DNA of 64,000 bases. Source: Hydrogenophaga taeniospiralis CCUG 15921 (lineage in GTDB: Bacteria; Pseudomonadota; Gammaproteobacteria; Burkholderiales; Burkholderiaceae_C). The notes under the pieces were generated by a model. The model saw only the letters and a program-made list of their open reading frames with translations. It was not told the origin of the DNA and ran no database searches. Numbering within the stretch: position 1 is the stretch's first letter; each line of letters begins with the position of its first letter. The position numbers were made by a program, and so were the translations under genes. This document shows, piece by piece, positions 63,920 to 64,000 of the stretch. Where the stretch lies: assembly GCF_001592305.1 (NCBI RefSeq), contig NZ_BCWR01000009.1, positions 45,375 to 109,374 of the forward strand. The letters are read 5' to 3'.

Positions 63920-64000
63920 CAGGGCACCGCCGGACCGGCTTTGCCGGACGGCCAGTGCCGCCCCCCTTGAGGGGGGTGACGCGAAGCGGCGCGGGGGGTG
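63920..64000 (+). repeat. Dispersed palindromic repeat R1 at the window end
   Basis: Copy reading AGGGCACCGCCGGACCGGC, then a CCCCCC...GGGGGG hairpin and GCGGCGCGGGGGGTG. It lies upstream of the COG0523 gene and may run on beyond the window. Confidence 0.8.

Overview
This is high-GC DNA whose gene content (urtABCDE urea importer followed by a CheY-TPR regulator, glutathione-dependent formaldehyde oxidation, bacterial PuuD-type urate oxidation, two-domain MaeB) fits a Burkholderiales bacterium, most likely a Hydrogenophaga-like member of the Comamonadaceae. That placement rests on family recognition only; no database was searched. Coding density is very high, no rRNA, tRNA or CRISPR was seen, and no gene-free stretch exceeds about 300 bases.

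Layout. 1-3499: end of a membrane hybrid histidine kinase plus a LuxR-type response regulator. 3560-12336: a complete type I restriction-modification operon on the minus strand (hsdR, an AlbA-type accessory gene, a 46-residue ORF, hsdS, a PrrC-like ATPase/possible anticodon nuclease, hsdM), probably an insertion. 12541-18304: urtABCDE. 18324-23925: a CheY-TPR protein, a lone ureD, and a NitT/TauT-type ABC importer. 24068-30623: an unusual PQQ-type operon (two-component system, pqqA, pqqD, pqqE, a 37-residue membrane peptide, a PuuD-like membrane protein, a SerC-like aminotransferase, a dihydroorotate-dehydrogenase-like flavoprotein) with no pqqB or pqqC. 30814-33114: maeB. 33208-42375: urate/allantoin degradation (M20 hydrolase, uraD-allC fusion, puuE, GntR regulator, hiuH, xdhC, puuD) with two unrelated small genes inside. 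42378-46921: GH114-like lipoprotein, frmA, fghA, acyl-CoA ligase. 47072-53598: a small-molecule kinase, AGXT2L-type phospho-lyase, APC permease, AraC regulator and aldehyde dehydrogenase, which together read as an ethanolamine-phosphate (or hydroxylysine) route. 53725-57098: class III aminotransferase and a Tm-1-like/HAD fusion. 57088-63866: a branched-chain-type ABC importer with two binding proteins, led by a COG0523 GTPase.

How it works together. Much of the window salvages nitrogen: urea uptake and purine-ring breakdown. A GntR regulator probably links the purine genes and the NitT/TauT importer through a shared TGTATACA palindrome found at three promoters.

Most notable: (1) the PQQ-like operon, where pqqADE sit with an aminotransferase that has lost the phosphate-binding arginines of SerC and a flavoprotein that has lost orotate-binding residues; (2) dispersed palindromic repeats that are read in frame inside four genes, in one case forming the linker of a two-enzyme fusion; (3) the PrrC-like protein with an R-x3-E...H triad in the restriction operon.
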